Assembly: GCF_018323985.1 (NCBI RefSeq) | Contig: NZ_AP024590.1 | Location: 4,278,001-4,342,000, forward strand | Reading direction: 5' to 3' | Origin: Enterobacter kobei | GTDB taxonomy: Bacteria; Pseudomonadota; Gammaproteobacteria; Enterobacterales; Enterobacteriaceae | Length of the DNA stretch: 64,000 bases | In this document: positions 48,813 to 58,253 of the stretch, one piece after another | Position numbering within the stretch: position 1 is the first letter of the stretch | How the letters are laid out: the number at the start of each line of letters is the position of its first letter | The notes under the pieces: model-generated | Databases searched by the model: none | What the model was told of the DNA's origin: nothing | The model's input: only the letters and a program-made list of their open reading frames with translations | Translations under genes and position numbers: made by a program

Positions 48813-49355
48813 TTAAGATTTACCACTTGTCGAAGGAGTTGAATCGGACGTCGGGGCCGCTGGCGGAACGGTGCTTTTCACCACCGCTGGCTCATTCGGC
48901 TGCGGAATGTTGATTTCAGGCTCCGTCGACGGCTTTTGCTCCGGCGCGCTGGCCTGGTGTTCCGCGGTGGCAGGGGTAATGCCCTCGTGCTGCGCTTCGT
49001 TATCTTTTACCAGCGGATTATGGATGGTGTGCGCAACATCGCTCTCTTTTTCCGGATCGTTAGCCGTATAGGTGCGCTTCATCGACTCTGCCGCTTCGCG
49101 CAGCTCTTCCATGGAGGCTTTCAGTTCCGGCGTCAGATTATCCAGACTCGCTTTTTCAACTTTCTTCAGGCTGTCCTGAAACTCCTGGAGCTTCAGCTCC
49201 TGGGCCAGTTCATTTTGCACGGTCGAGGCCAGAGAGCGCAGCGCGCGTACCCAGCCTGCAACCGTTTTAACCGCCACCGGCAGACGTTGCGGCCCCAGAA
49301 CAATGAGACCGATAACAAAAACCAGAACTAATTCACCAAAACCAATATCGAACAC
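48813..49355 (-). CDS. tatB: Twin-arginine translocase subunit TatB
   Basis: TatB pairs with TatC to bind Tat substrates. It has an N-terminal membrane helix (MFDIGFGELVLVFVIGLIVLGP), then an amphipathic helix and a variable proline/alanine-rich tail, here 180 residues (171 in E. coli). It starts 3 bases after the tatA stop. Confidence 0.97.
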   Translation of the reverse strand: MFDIGFGELVLVFVIGLIVLGPQRLPVAVKTVAGWVRALRSLASTVQNELAQELKLQEFQDSLKKVEKASLDNLTPELKASMEELREAAESMKRTYTANDPEKESDVAHTIHNPLVKDNEAQHEGITPATAEHQASAPEQKPSTEPEINIPQPNEPAVVKSTVPPAAPTSDSTPSTSGKS

Positions 49356-49358
49356 GAA

Positions 49359-49610
49359 TTACACCTGCTCTTTATCGTGACGCTTTGCGTCTTCTTTCTT
49401 CACTTCATCCTGCTTTTCAGCAATGGATTTAGCCGTAAAATCCGCGTCTTCCGTCGGTTTTTCGTGCTTATCATCATCACTCATGGCCTTTTTAAAGCCC
49501 TTAATCGATGCGCCTAAATCCGAGCCAATCGAACCGAGTTTTTTGGTGCCAAACAGCAGCACAACGATGACGGCGATGATGAGTAACTGCCAGATACTGA
49601 TACCACCCAT
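49359..49610 (-). CDS. tatA: Twin-arginine translocase subunit TatA
   Basis: TatA oligomerises to form the Tat pore. The 83-residue protein has a single N-terminal membrane helix (WQLLIIAVIVVLLFGTKKL), then the amphipathic GSIGSDLGASIKGFKKAM and a charged tail. The 70-base gap to ubiB holds its promoter region. Confidence 0.97.
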   Translation of the reverse strand: MGGISIWQLLIIAVIVVLLFGTKKLGSIGSDLGASIKGFKKAMSDDDKHEKPTEDADFTAKSIAEKQDEVKKEDAKRHDKEQV

Positions 49611-49680
49611 ACATTATCCCCAGTAATAGATGATGAATTAACCGGGCCCCAGTATACGTTAAGGGGCCCGCGGTGAGCGA

Positions 49681-51327
49681 TCAAATTGCGCGTGTTTTAC
49701 GCCAGCCGATCAGCCAGATAACCAGTCCACCCGCCATCAGCCAGGCCGGAGCCGACTGCCATTCCGGGCGGTTAATCAGCAATAATGTACCACTGAGTAT
49801 CAACGTTGCCCCAATGCCGAACAAATAACGCGATTGTCCCTGACGCATATGGTTAACGTGCAGGTCACGGGAAATTTGTTCAACGCTGTGCTGCAACTGC
49901 TTGCTCTGGCGCAGATTGTTGTAAATCAGCTCCGGCAACTCGGGCATTTTTTCCACCCAGAACGGTGCTTTTTCTTTCAGCGAGCGGATCAGCGCCGGAA
50001 TACCGACCTGATCTTTGATCCAGGATTCAAGGAAAGGTTTCGCGGTTTTCCATAAATCGAGCTGTGGATAGAGCTGACGGCCCACGCCTTCCACATACAG
50101 CAGCGTCTTTTGCAGCAGCACCAGCTGCGGCTGCACTTCCATATTGAAGCGACGCGCGGTGTTGAACAGGTTTAACAGCACGTGACCAAAGGAGATCTCC
50201 GCCAGCGGCTTCTCGAAAATGGGTTCGCAAACGGTACGAATGGCGAACTCAAACTCTTCCACGTTGGTATCCGGCGGTACCCAGCCCGAATCCACATGTA
50301 GCTCTGCCACTTTGCGGTAATCGCGGTTGAAGAAGGCGATAAAGTTCTCCGCCAGATAACGCTTATCTTCTTTATTCAGCGATCCCACGATGCCGCAGTC
50401 GATACCGATATACTGCGGATCGTCAGGGTGCTCATAGCTGACAAAAATGTTGCCAGGGTGCATATCCGCATGGAAGAAGCTGTCGCGGAATACCTGGGTG
50501 AAGAACACCTGTACGCCCCGCTCGGCCAGCAACTTCATATTGGTGCCGTTTTTCTCCAGCGCCGCAATGTCGTTGATAGGAATACCGTAGATGCGCTCCA
50601 TCACCAGCATGTCCTGGCTGCAATAGTCGGAGTAAATCTCCGGCACATACAGCATCGGGCTGTCTTCAAAGTTACGGCGCAGCTGGATGGCGTTCGCCGC
50701 TTCGCGCAGCAGATTCAACTCATCGATCAGCGTTTTTTCATACTCACGCACCACTTCCAGCGGACGCAGACGGCGGCCATCCGGCAGCAGACGCGGTACC
50801 CAGCGTGCAAGACGATAGATAAGGCGCATATCCGCTTTGATCACCGGCAGAATGTCCGGGCGGATCACTTTGATGACCACCTCTTTGCCGTTCTCTTTCA
50901 GCCGGGCGGTATGCACCTGGGCAATCGATGCCGATGCCAGCGGGGTAATGTCGAAATCATCAAACCAGGTTTCAACGGGCAGATCGCCCATCGCTTTTTC
51001 GATCTGTCGCTTAGCCAGCGCACCATCGAAGGGGGCAACACGGTCCTGCAACATGGCGAGCTGATCGGCAATGACCGGCGGGAAAAGATCGCGGCGGGTG
51101 GACAGCATCTGTCCGAACTTGATCCACACCGGGCCTAATTCCTGTAATGCGAGGCGCAGGCGATGACCTAATTCTTTGTCTTTGTGGCGGTTTGGCATCC
51201 AGAACAGCGTGCGACGCCAGAGGCGAAGCGGCATGGTGAGGCGCATTCTGGGGATCAGCTCATCAAGGCCGTAACTCAAAAAAGTTTGGATGATGAAGTA
51301 AAGGCGCCGAATTTCACCTGGCGTCAT
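49681..51327 (-). CDS. ubiB: Ubiquinone biosynthesis accessory protein UbiB
   Basis: UbiB is an atypical kinase-like (ADCK/COQ8 family) protein needed for ubiquinone synthesis. From MTPGEIRRLYFIIQTFLSYG it is 548 residues (546 in E. coli). The family KFGQMLSTRRD motif and the alanine-rich ASASIAQVH loop replace the normal kinase glycine loop; HADMHPGNIFV and IDCGIVG carry catalytic and metal residues. Two membrane helices end the chain. The start was set by homology; it overlaps ubiJ by four bases. An open frame further upstream (51438) lies inside ubiJ. Confidence 0.97.
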   Translation of the reverse strand: MTPGEIRRLYFIIQTFLSYGLDELIPRMRLTMPLRLWRRTLFWMPNRHKDKELGHRLRLALQELGPVWIKFGQMLSTRRDLFPPVIADQLAMLQDRVAPFDGALAKRQIEKAMGDLPVETWFDDFDITPLASASIAQVHTARLKENGKEVVIKVIRPDILPVIKADMRLIYRLARWVPRLLPDGRRLRPLEVVREYEKTLIDELNLLREAANAIQLRRNFEDSPMLYVPEIYSDYCSQDMLVMERIYGIPINDIAALEKNGTNMKLLAERGVQVFFTQVFRDSFFHADMHPGNIFVSYEHPDDPQYIGIDCGIVGSLNKEDKRYLAENFIAFFNRDYRKVAELHVDSGWVPPDTNVEEFEFAIRTVCEPIFEKPLAEISFGHVLLNLFNTARRFNMEVQPQLVLLQKTLLYVEGVGRQLYPQLDLWKTAKPFLESWIKDQVGIPALIRSLKEKAPFWVEKMPELPELIYNNLRQSKQLQHSVEQISRDLHVNHMRQGQSRYLFGIGATLILSGTLLLINRPEWQSAPAWLMAGGLVIWLIGWRKTRAI

Positions 51328-51929
51328 TTGCCCTCCAGTTTTTCCAGTCGGTGGGTTAACGCGTCCACCGAACGCGCGATAGCTGCGGTTTCTTCTGCGA
51401 ACCAGGCCACTTCCAGCCCGCCAGGGGCCATACGCCACTCCTGGGTCAGGGTCTCAGCGACATACTGTTGCTGACGCTGAACGTTCTTGCGCACAAACGC
51501 CGTTCCGCCGCGCAGCACCTGGCTGATACCTTCAGCGGCAATATCACCGGTCCAGGGCGCTAACAGTTCTGCCGCATCAAACTCCGCCAGATCCATTAAT
51601 GCCCCAAAGTTTTGCACCACCTGCAGATCGCCCTGCACTTCCAGCTCGCCGCTGCGGATAAGCGTGGTGAGTTGCTTACGGTCGCGCAGCGTGGGCAGGA
51701 CACGCAGTTGGGTAATGACCGTACAGTCTGCTTCGCCCTCCCACTCGCCCAGCACATCGAGCTGACGCTCGCTGAATGCCAGCACCAGCGGGGTGGAAAG
51801 CTCTTTGACGACAATACGCAGTACTTTGCCCTGCAAGCGCTGACGTGCAGGCTTCAGGGCCTGGGGGCGGTATAAAAACGTATTGAGGACACGCTCTATC
51901 CCGGCGGTCATTAACGGCTTAAAGGGCAT
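51324..51929 (-). CDS. ubiJ: Ubiquinone biosynthesis accessory factor UbiJ
   Basis: UbiJ has an SCP2-like lipid-binding domain and, with UbiK, helps organise the late ubiquinone enzymes. From MPFKPLMTAGIERVLNTFLYR it is 201 residues, equal to E. coli. In E. coli the 3' part of this gene also gives rise to a small RNA (EsrE); I could not verify that here. It lies 13 bases after ubiE. Confidence 0.95.
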   Translation of the reverse strand: MPFKPLMTAGIERVLNTFLYRPQALKPARQRLQGKVLRIVVKELSTPLVLAFSERQLDVLGEWEGEADCTVITQLRVLPTLRDRKQLTTLIRSGELEVQGDLQVVQNFGALMDLAEFDAAELLAPWTGDIAAEGISQVLRGGTAFVRKNVQRQQQYVAETLTQEWRMAPGGLEVAWFAEETAAIARSVDALTHRLEKLEGK

Positions 51930-51942
51930 ACGCAGACTCCTG

Positions 51943-52710
51943 TCAGAACTTATAACCGCGATGCAGAGCAACAATACCGGCGGTCAGATTGTAGTAATCG
52001 ACGTTTTCAAAGCCAGCGTCCTGCATCATCGCCTTCAGCGTATCCTGATTAGGATGCATACGAATGGATTCCGCCAGGTAACGATAGCTGCCGGCATCGC
52101 TGGCGACCAGTTCGCCAATGCGCGGCAGAATATGGAATGAGTAGGCGTCATACGCTTTACTCAGCGGCTCGATAACCGGTTTAGAAAATTCCAGCACCAG
52201 CAGACGACCGCCCGGCTTGAGCACACGGAACATCGAACGCAGCGCTTTCTCTTTGTCGGTCACATTACGCAGACCGAAGGAGATAGTAATGCAGTCAAAG
52301 GTGTTATCCGGGAACGGCAGCGCTTCGGCATTGGCCTGGACGTATTCAACGTTACCGATCACGCCGATATTACGCAGTTTCTCGCGGCCTACTTTCAGCA
52401 TCGAGTCGTTAATATCCGCCAGCACCACTTGCCCGGTTTCCCCTACCAGACGCGAGAATTTCGCCGTCAGATCGCCGGTACCGCCAGCCAGATCGAGAAC
52501 TTTCTGCCCACGGCGCACGCCGCTGCAATCGATCGTAAAACGCTTCCATAAACGGTGGATGCCAAACGACATCAGATCGTTCATGACATCATATTTTGCC
52601 GCCACGGAATGAAAGACGTGCGCCACCATGTCAGCTTTCTGCGTTTTGGCGACGGTCTGATAACCAAAGTGAGTCGTGTCCTGTGAAGTTTCTTGTGGAT
52701 CTTCCGCCAT
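51943..52710 (-). CDS. ubiE: Ubiquinone/menaquinone C-methyltransferase UbiE
   Basis: UbiE methylates both ubiquinone and menaquinone precursors with S-adenosylmethionine. The 255 residues (251 in E. coli) carry VLDLAGGTGDLTAKFSR for SAM binding, NAEALPFPDNTFD and ISFGLRNVTD. It is the first gene of ubiE-ubiJ-ubiB. Confidence 0.98.
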   Translation of the reverse strand: MAEDPQETSQDTTHFGYQTVAKTQKADMVAHVFHSVAAKYDVMNDLMSFGIHRLWKRFTIDCSGVRRGQKVLDLAGGTGDLTAKFSRLVGETGQVVLADINDSMLKVGREKLRNIGVIGNVEYVQANAEALPFPDNTFDCITISFGLRNVTDKEKALRSMFRVLKPGGRLLVLEFSKPVIEPLSKAYDAYSFHILPRIGELVASDAGSYRYLAESIRMHPNQDTLKAMMQDAGFENVDYYNLTAGIVALHRGYKF

Positions 52711-52776
52711 CTCAGTGCCTGCTTATCAAGAAATTGTTCGTGAAGTGTAACAGATTGGGCGCAATTGCCCTATGTT

Positions 52777-54237
52777 TCAACCGCCTTGCGACACGTGCTC
52801 CGGGCTGTCATTAACCGCGTCCCGCGTCGCTAATTCATTGTCTTCCTGAGATTCTTCTGCACTCAGCGCACCAGCCCGCAAACGAAACTCCTCGTCCTGA
52901 GCGGTAGCCTGTTCAGCTAAATCCGGATTAATCTCGCGTTTCACCTCCACGCCCAGGCCGCGAAACGCCTCGGCCTGCGCCAGCAAATTGCCGCGTCCGG
53001 ACGTCAATTTTTTCATCGCTTGCCGGTAGTTATCCTGCGCTTTATCCAGCCCCTGGCCGATGGCCGACATATCATCCACAAACAGGCGCATTTTGTCGTA
53101 CAGGCGGCTGGCACGGTCGGCGATCTTCTGGGCGTTGCGACTTTGATGTTCGTAACGCCAGAGATTGGCAATCGTGCGCAGCGCCACCAGCAGCGTGGTG
53201 GGGCTGACCAGCATGATGTTGTTTTTCAGCGCTTCGTTGATCAGCTCCGGCTGCCGATCCAGCGCCAGTAAAAACGCCGGTTCAACGGGGATAAACATCA
53301 GCACGTAGTCGAGCGATCGCAGTCCCGGCAGTTGCTGGTAATCCTTGCGGCCCAGCAGACGGATGTGATTACGCACTGAGACAAGATGTTCCTGTAGCGC
53401 GCTTTCGCGGGTGTACTCGTCGTCGGCGTTAAAATAGCGCTCGTAGGCCACCAGCGTCATTTTGGCGTCAATGACCACATCTTTGCCCTGCGGCAGCCGC
53501 ACGATGACATCAGGCTGCATACGCGCACGTGTTTCGGTTTCAATGCTGACCTGGGTTTCATACTCATAGCCATGCCGTAAGCCGGACGCTTCCAGTACGC
53601 GGGTCAGCACCACTTCGCCCCAGTTGCCCTGGGTTTTGTTATCGCCTTTCAGGGCGCGGGTAAGGTTCACCGCTTCCTGTGCCATTTGCGCGTTCAGTTG
53701 CTGAAGATTGCGGATCTCATGCGCCAGCGTATGCCGCTCGCGCGCCTCCTGCCCGAAACTGTCCTGCACCTGACGGCGAAAGCCATCCAGCTGTTCGCGC
53801 AGCGGCGTCAGCAAACTGCCGAGGCTCTGGCGGTTCTGCTCATCCACCCGGCGGTTGCTCTGTTCAAAAATACGGTTGGCGAGGTTTTCGAACTGCTCGC
53901 TAAGGCGCTGTTCGCTGTTGATCATCTGGCGGATTTTATCTTCCGCATGCAGTTGGGTGGATTCAAGGCGGGTGGTGACTTCACGCAGATCAGCCTCCAG
54001 CGAGGTGTTAATCTCCCGCAGGCTGCGCAGTTCGTTATTCAGCAATTCGCACTCGTCGCGCCAGTGCTGATGTTGCGTGAGCTGCTGTCTGGCCGCACTC
54101 AGTTCAATATCCAGTTCGCGTCGTTCTTCCAGCAGATCGGCCCGTAGCTGGTCGGCGCGTGATTTCATGGCTAACCACCCAAGCAGTACGCCACCCAGCA
54201 GCGCCGCCGCCACGCTTAACAGTATTGAAATATCCAC
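52777..54237 (-). CDS. rmuC: DNA recombination protein RmuC
   Basis: RmuC limits inversions at short inverted repeats, and its C-terminal domain belongs to the PD-(D/E)XK nuclease-like fold. An N-terminal membrane helix (ILLSVAAALLGGVLLGW) is followed by a long coiled coil and then the nuclease-like core (QGNWGEVVLTRVLEASGLR ... VIVRLPQGKDVVIDAKM). The GTG at 54237 has AGGGGA upstream and gives 486 residues (475 in E. coli). A longer frame to 54363 reads into the udp terminator and is rejected. Confidence 0.94.
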   Translation of the reverse strand: MDISILLSVAAALLGGVLLGWLAMKSRADQLRADLLEERRELDIELSAARQQLTQHQHWRDECELLNNELRSLREINTSLEADLREVTTRLESTQLHAEDKIRQMINSEQRLSEQFENLANRIFEQSNRRVDEQNRQSLGSLLTPLREQLDGFRRQVQDSFGQEARERHTLAHEIRNLQQLNAQMAQEAVNLTRALKGDNKTQGNWGEVVLTRVLEASGLRHGYEYETQVSIETETRARMQPDVIVRLPQGKDVVIDAKMTLVAYERYFNADDEYTRESALQEHLVSVRNHIRLLGRKDYQQLPGLRSLDYVLMFIPVEPAFLLALDRQPELINEALKNNIMLVSPTTLLVALRTIANLWRYEHQSRNAQKIADRASRLYDKMRLFVDDMSAIGQGLDKAQDNYRQAMKKLTSGRGNLLAQAEAFRGLGVEVKREINPDLAEQATAQDEEFRLRAGALSAEESQEDNELATRDAVNDSPEHVSQGG

Positions 54238-54329
54238 ATTTTCCCCTGCAAAAATCACTGACCGGTGCAAAGTATGATTGTGCTGTACAGATGTCCAGCT
54301 GGAAAGGGATTTCCTGCGAGGCGCTACGC

Positions 54330-54361
54330 AAAAAGCAAAGGCCGGGAAGCCCGGCCTTTGC
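54330..54361 (-). terminator. udp terminator
   Basis: A perfect 12-bp stem, GCAAAGGCCGGG with CCCGGCCTTTGC (plus-strand 54335-54346 and 54350-54361, three-base loop), is followed by TTTTTGCG on the minus strand. It lies 20 bases after the udp stop and separates udp from rmuC. Confidence 0.95.
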
Positions 54362-54381
54362 AATGACGATAAAAAGGAGGA

Positions 54382-55143
54382 CTACAGCAGGCGACGCGCG
54401 GCTTCCACCACGATTTTCACCGCATGGCTTTCGGTCTGTTTCATGGTTTCCGCGTTCGGGATCTCTTGCTGGGTACGGTTGACGATCGCGCCTGCCACCA
54501 TACCGGCACGCAGACCCTGGCTTGAGCACATGGTCAGCAGCGTCGCAGATTCCATTTCGTAGTTCATCACGCCCATGGACTGCCACTCTTCCATAGAGCC
54601 TTTATAGCGTTTTACCACGCGGCCAGAGAAGGTGTCGTAGCGTTCCTGACCCGGATAGAAGGTGTCAGAAGAGGCGGTCACGCCGATGTGCGTAGTGGCA
54701 CCCACGGATTTTGCCGCCTCGACCAGCGCGGTGGTGCAGGCAAAATCAGCGACTGCCGGGTATTCCATCGGTGCAAAGTGCAGGCTGGCACCGTCAAGGC
54801 GCACAGACGCGGTCGTTACCAGCACGTCACCGACGTTAATATGCGGCTGGATCGCACCGGTAGTACCGACGCGCAGGAAAGTACGGATACCAAGCTGCGC
54901 CAGCTCTTCCACTGCGATAGAAGTAGACGGGCCACCGATACCGGTGGAGCACACGATCACCGGCTTGCCGTCCAGCTCTGCACGCCAGGAGGTGAATTCG
55001 CGGTGTGATGCCAGCTTAACCGGCTTATCCATCAGCGCGGCGATCTTTTCCACTCGCTCCGGGTCGCCAGGGACAATGGCAAGCGTGGCCCCTTGTAAAT
55101 CATTTTTGGTGAGGCCGAGGTGAAAAACATCAGACTGTGACAT
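54382..55143 (-). CDS. udp: Uridine phosphorylase
   Basis: Udp splits uridine with phosphate to uracil and ribose-1-phosphate in pyrimidine salvage. From MSQSDVFHLGLTKNDLQGAT it is 253 residues, the E. coli length. The family signature STGIGGPSTSIAVEELAQLG and the ribose-binding MNYEMESATL are present. GGAG precedes this ATG; the frame extends to 55182 without support. Two CRP-like sites lie upstream. Confidence 0.98.
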   Translation of the reverse strand: MSQSDVFHLGLTKNDLQGATLAIVPGDPERVEKIAALMDKPVKLASHREFTSWRAELDGKPVIVCSTGIGGPSTSIAVEELAQLGIRTFLRVGTTGAIQPHINVGDVLVTTASVRLDGASLHFAPMEYPAVADFACTTALVEAAKSVGATTHIGVTASSDTFYPGQERYDTFSGRVVKRYKGSMEEWQSMGVMNYEMESATLLTMCSSQGLRAGMVAGAIVNRTQQEIPNAETMKQTESHAVKIVVEAARRLL

Positions 55144-55215
55144 AGGTGACTCCTCTGTAGATCGGTTTATCAGAAGTAGCAAAAAGGTACTTTACAGAAG
55201 CTGCACGTTAAATTT

Positions 55216-55283
55216 CGTGACACTCATCACCGCCAATAAAATTGTTTGCAGTGGTTTTCCATAAAATAGTGATATTCGTCACA
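55216..55283 (-). promoter_or_regulatory. Paired CRP-like sites upstream of udp
   Basis: CGTGACACTCATCACC (55216-55231) and AGTGATATTCGTCACA (55268-55283) both fit the CRP pattern GTGA-N6-TCAC. Their centres are 52 bp apart, close to the spacing of the two CRP sites between which CytR binds at E. coli CytR-regulated promoters, including udp. The sites are also upstream of the divergent gene at 55412. Confidence 0.78.
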
Positions 55284-55411
55284 TTAACATGTTCAGCGGG
55301 CGGGCACTTCTCAAAAGATAGCCGCTTTCGTGAATGCTGTATTTTGGTCGGCTGACTATAGTTATTTATTGCGCTACTTTTTTGCATCACTACAAGGGTA
55401 CGGAGATCGCC

Positions 55412-56224
55412 ATGACCACTGACAAACAACCCGGCTTTGCCCCTGCTGCTTCGCCCCATGCATCCACTGCCATTACCACCGCCGACGACAATATCGTCGC
55501 GGGTCTGACGTCCATCCCCTCCCGGGGAGACAACATGCCTGCTTATCACGCCCGCCCGGCAGAGGCCGCCGGTGCGCTGCCGGTGGTGATCGTGATCCAG
55601 GAAATTTTTGGCGTGCATGAGCACATCCGCGATCTCTGCCGTCGCCTGGCGCAGGAAGGTTATCTTGCCGTCGCCCCGGAGCTCTATTTCCGTCAGGGCG
55701 ATCCAAATGAGTATGACGATATCCCGACGCTGTTCAGCGAGCTGGTATCGAAGGTGCCGGACGCGCAGGTGCTGGCCGATCTGGATCACGTGGCGAACTG
55801 GGCCGCACGCAACGGCGGCGATCCGCATCGCCTGCTGGCGACCGGTTTTTGCTGGGGTGGTCGCATTGCCTGGCTGTACGCTGCGCATAATCCGCAGCTG
55901 AAAGCGGCGGTAGCGTGGTATGGCAAACTGGTGGGTGATAAAACCATCAACTCGCCAACACATCCGGTGGATATTGCGACTGAACTCACCGCCCCGGTGC
56001 TCGGCCTCTACGGCGCGCAAGACACCAGCATTCCGCAGGACACCGTCGACACCATGCGTCAGGCACTGCGGGCGGCTAATGCCACCGCGGAAATCGTAGT
56101 TTATCCCGATGCCGGGCATGCTTTTAACGCCGATTACCGTCCGAGCTACCACGCCGAATCCGCGCAGGATGGCTGGCAGCGTATGCTGACCTGGTTCGAA
56201 CGCTACGGCGCTAAAAAAAGCTAA
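55412..56224 (+). CDS. dlhH: Dienelactone hydrolase family protein (YsgA/DlhH)
   Basis: A 270-residue alpha/beta hydrolase matching E. coli YsgA (271). The catalytic triad of the dienelactone hydrolase family is visible: Cys in GFCWGGR, Asp in GAQDTSIP, His in DAGHAFN. The natural substrate in enterics is unknown. ATG 55412 (MTTDKQPGFAP) has GGAG at normal spacing. In E. coli the gene is followed by metE; here an accessory operon takes that place. A CTCGTCGCCT/AGGCGGCGAG hairpin (56232-56261) follows the stop. Confidence 0.94.
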   Translation: MTTDKQPGFAPAASPHASTAITTADDNIVAGLTSIPSRGDNMPAYHARPAEAAGALPVVIVIQEIFGVHEHIRDLCRRLAQEGYLAVAPELYFRQGDPNEYDDIPTLFSELVSKVPDAQVLADLDHVANWAARNGGDPHRLLATGFCWGGRIAWLYAAHNPQLKAAVAWYGKLVGDKTINSPTHPVDIATELTAPVLGLYGAQDTSIPQDTVDTMRQALRAANATAEIVVYPDAGHAFNADYRPSYHAESAQDGWQRMLTWFERYGAKKS

Positions 56225-56263
56225 AACTGCACCTCGTCGCCTGTTCACAAAAAGGCGGCGAGT

Positions 56264-56336
56264 TGTTAATCAGCTCACAGTTATGCATCGTTCGCGCGGT
56301 GGATGTTTGACTTTCAGGACGTTCTGCGACGATATA
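56264..56336 (+). promoter_or_regulatory. CRP-like site and promoter of the beta-glucoside operon
   Basis: TGTTAATCAGCTCACA (56264-56279) matches the CRP consensus with one mismatch. TTGACT (56307-56312), 18 bases and GATATA (56331-56336) form a plausible sigma-70 promoter. With a start near 56343 the CRP centre lies at about -71, a normal position for class I activation. Confidence 0.65.
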
Positions 56337-56344
56337 AAAGGCTA

Positions 56345-56424
56345 AGGCGTGTTACTACGTTACGTAGGCAAGACCTGAAGCCTTCCCTCTCTGCACAGTG
56401 GGGGAAGGCTTCAGGTTTTTTTTT
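56345..56424 (+). promoter_or_regulatory. RAT and overlapping terminator in the beta-glucoside leader
   Basis: A BglG/LicT-type antiterminator target (GGCGTGTTACTACGTTACG then TAGGCAAGACCTGAAG, 56346-56380) overlaps the left arm of a perfect 15-bp terminator stem (56373-56387 with 56402-56416), followed by nine T residues. Protein binding to the RAT would block the terminator. The layout is that of bgl-type leaders and predicts control by the BglG-family protein encoded at 59743-60579. Confidence 0.92.
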
Positions 56425-56447
56425 GCGCCAAATAAATGAGGCCTGAT

Positions 56448-58253
56448 ATGAATCACTTGCAGACTGCCCTGGATATCATCGCCCACGTTGGGGGCGCAGA
56501 AAATATTGCCCATATTGAACACTGCTCCACGCGATTACGTCTTAGCCTGCACGATAACGCCAACGTGGATCAACCCGCGCTGGAAAGTCTTCCCGGCGTG
56601 CTGGGTGTGCGCGTTAACGTGCAGTGCCAGGTGATCATCGGCCACGAGGTTATCCAGGTTTACGAAGCGGTGAGATCGCTGGTGGGTGCGCCGCAACATG
56701 CCACACCGTCGGAAAGCAACAACGTCAGCCGCGGCGCAAAGATAGTGGATTTCGTGATTGGTGTCTTTCAACCGCTGGTACCTGCCATCGCGGGCGGCGG
56801 TGTCCTGAAATCATTACTGCTATTGCTGGATCTGATGGGCTGGCTGACGCGGGATTCCTCCACCTATAAAGTGCTGGATAACATTGGTTCCGCGCCGCTC
56901 TATTTCCTGCCTGTTCTCGTTGCCATTACCACGGCCATGAAGCTGAAGGTGAACGTGCTGGTGGCCGTATCGGCGGTGTCGGTGATGGTGCTGCCCGCCA
57001 TGTCGAAGCAGCTGGCGGAAGGCGCGGCATTTTTATCCTTCGATTTGCAGAACGTCGCCTACGCCTCGCAGGTTTTCCCGGCGATCCTTTGCGTCCTGTT
57101 TTATGCGCAGACGGAAAAGCTTTTTAACCGCTACTCCCCCGGCGCGCTGCGTATTTTCCTCTCGCCAATGCTGTCACTGCTGGTCACCGTACCCGTCACG
57201 CTGCTGATTTTAGGCCCGCTGGGTTACGAACTGGGAGCCGGACTGGCCACGGTGATCTTATGGCTCTACGGCAAACTGGGGTTTGTGGCGACGGGTCTGC
57301 TGGCGGCGGCGTTACCCTTTATGGTGGCTGCGGGAATGCACAAACCCATGCTGCCCTACGCCGTGGCGTCGATGAGCCAGTTTGGCCGTGAGATGCTCTA
57401 CCTGCCCGCTTCGCTGGCGCATAACATCGCCGAATCCGGTGCCTGTTTTGCTATCGCCTTAAAAAGCAAAGACAAGGCCCTGAAATCCACGGCGATTTCC
57501 GCCGGGATCTCTGCCCTGTTCGGCATTACGGAGCCGGCGCTTTACGGCGTCACGTTGCTGCATAAAAAAGCGCTCTACAGCGTGATTGCCGGCAGCGTTG
57601 TCGGTGGTGCGTTTATCGGCTGGATGGCGATTGAAGCCTTCGCGCTGGTCGGCCCCGGGCTTGCCAGCATTTCCATGTTCGTCTCACCAACCAATCCCAT
57701 GAATATTCTCTGGGCCTTTGCCGGTGGCGGCCTGTCATTCGCCATTGCCTTTCTCGCCGCGCTGCTGCTGTGGCGGGATCACACCCCGCAGGCCGCTGAT
57801 CGTCAGTTTGAGTTTGCGCCGCCGGTGGAAGGGAAATCTGTTCCGCTGGAAAGCGTCGCGGACGATGTGTTCTCAAAACGCATTATGGGCGATGGCATCG
57901 CCATTATTCCCTCGCAGGGCATACTGCGCGCGCCCGCCAGCGGCACCATCATGAACGTTTTTGACACCGGCCATGCGGTCAGTCTGCTGACCGATGACGG
58001 CGTGGAGCTGATTTTTCATATCGGCATCGACACCATCAAACTTAACGGCCAGGGCTTTCACCCGCAGGTGAGCGAAGGCCAGCACGTCAGCACCGGCGAT
58101 CTGCTGGTCCGTTTTGATCTCGATGCCATCGTGGCGGCCGGATTCGATCCGGTGGTGATGATGATCGTCACTAACAGCGAACGCTTTGCCATCGCGCCTG
58201 CCGCACAACCCACTCATCCTCATATCATCATGACGTTAAAGGAGTCCGTGTAA
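56448..58253 (+). CDS. PTS beta-glucoside EIIBCA permease (BglF-like)
   Basis: This 601-residue membrane protein imports and phosphorylates a beta-glucoside. Domain order is IIB (residues 1-85, acceptor Cys26 in HCSTRLR), IIC (about 100-450, ten or so membrane segments, GITEPALYGV motif) and IIA (about 470-600, acceptor His in ELIFHIGIDTIKL). The IIB motif has CS where BglF has CA. The ATG at 56448 begins MNHLQTALDIIAHVGGAENI with GAGG upstream. The exact sugar (arbutin/salicin, cellobiose or another) cannot be told from sequence. Confidence 0.94.
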   Translation: MNHLQTALDIIAHVGGAENIAHIEHCSTRLRLSLHDNANVDQPALESLPGVLGVRVNVQCQVIIGHEVIQVYEAVRSLVGAPQHATPSESNNVSRGAKIVDFVIGVFQPLVPAIAGGGVLKSLLLLLDLMGWLTRDSSTYKVLDNIGSAPLYFLPVLVAITTAMKLKVNVLVAVSAVSVMVLPAMSKQLAEGAAFLSFDLQNVAYASQVFPAILCVLFYAQTEKLFNRYSPGALRIFLSPMLSLLVTVPVTLLILGPLGYELGAGLATVILWLYGKLGFVATGLLAAALPFMVAAGMHKPMLPYAVASMSQFGREMLYLPASLAHNIAESGACFAIALKSKDKALKSTAISAGISALFGITEPALYGVTLLHKKALYSVIAGSVVGGAFIGWMAIEAFALVGPGLASISMFVSPTNPMNILWAFAGGGLSFAIAFLAALLLWRDHTPQAADRQFEFAPPVEGKSVPLESVADDVFSKRIMGDGIAIIPSQGILRAPASGTIMNVFDTGHAVSLLTDDGVELIFHIGIDTIKLNGQGFHPQVSEGQHVSTGDLLVRFDLDAIVAAGFDPVVMMIVTNSERFAIAPAAQPTHPHIIMTLKESV

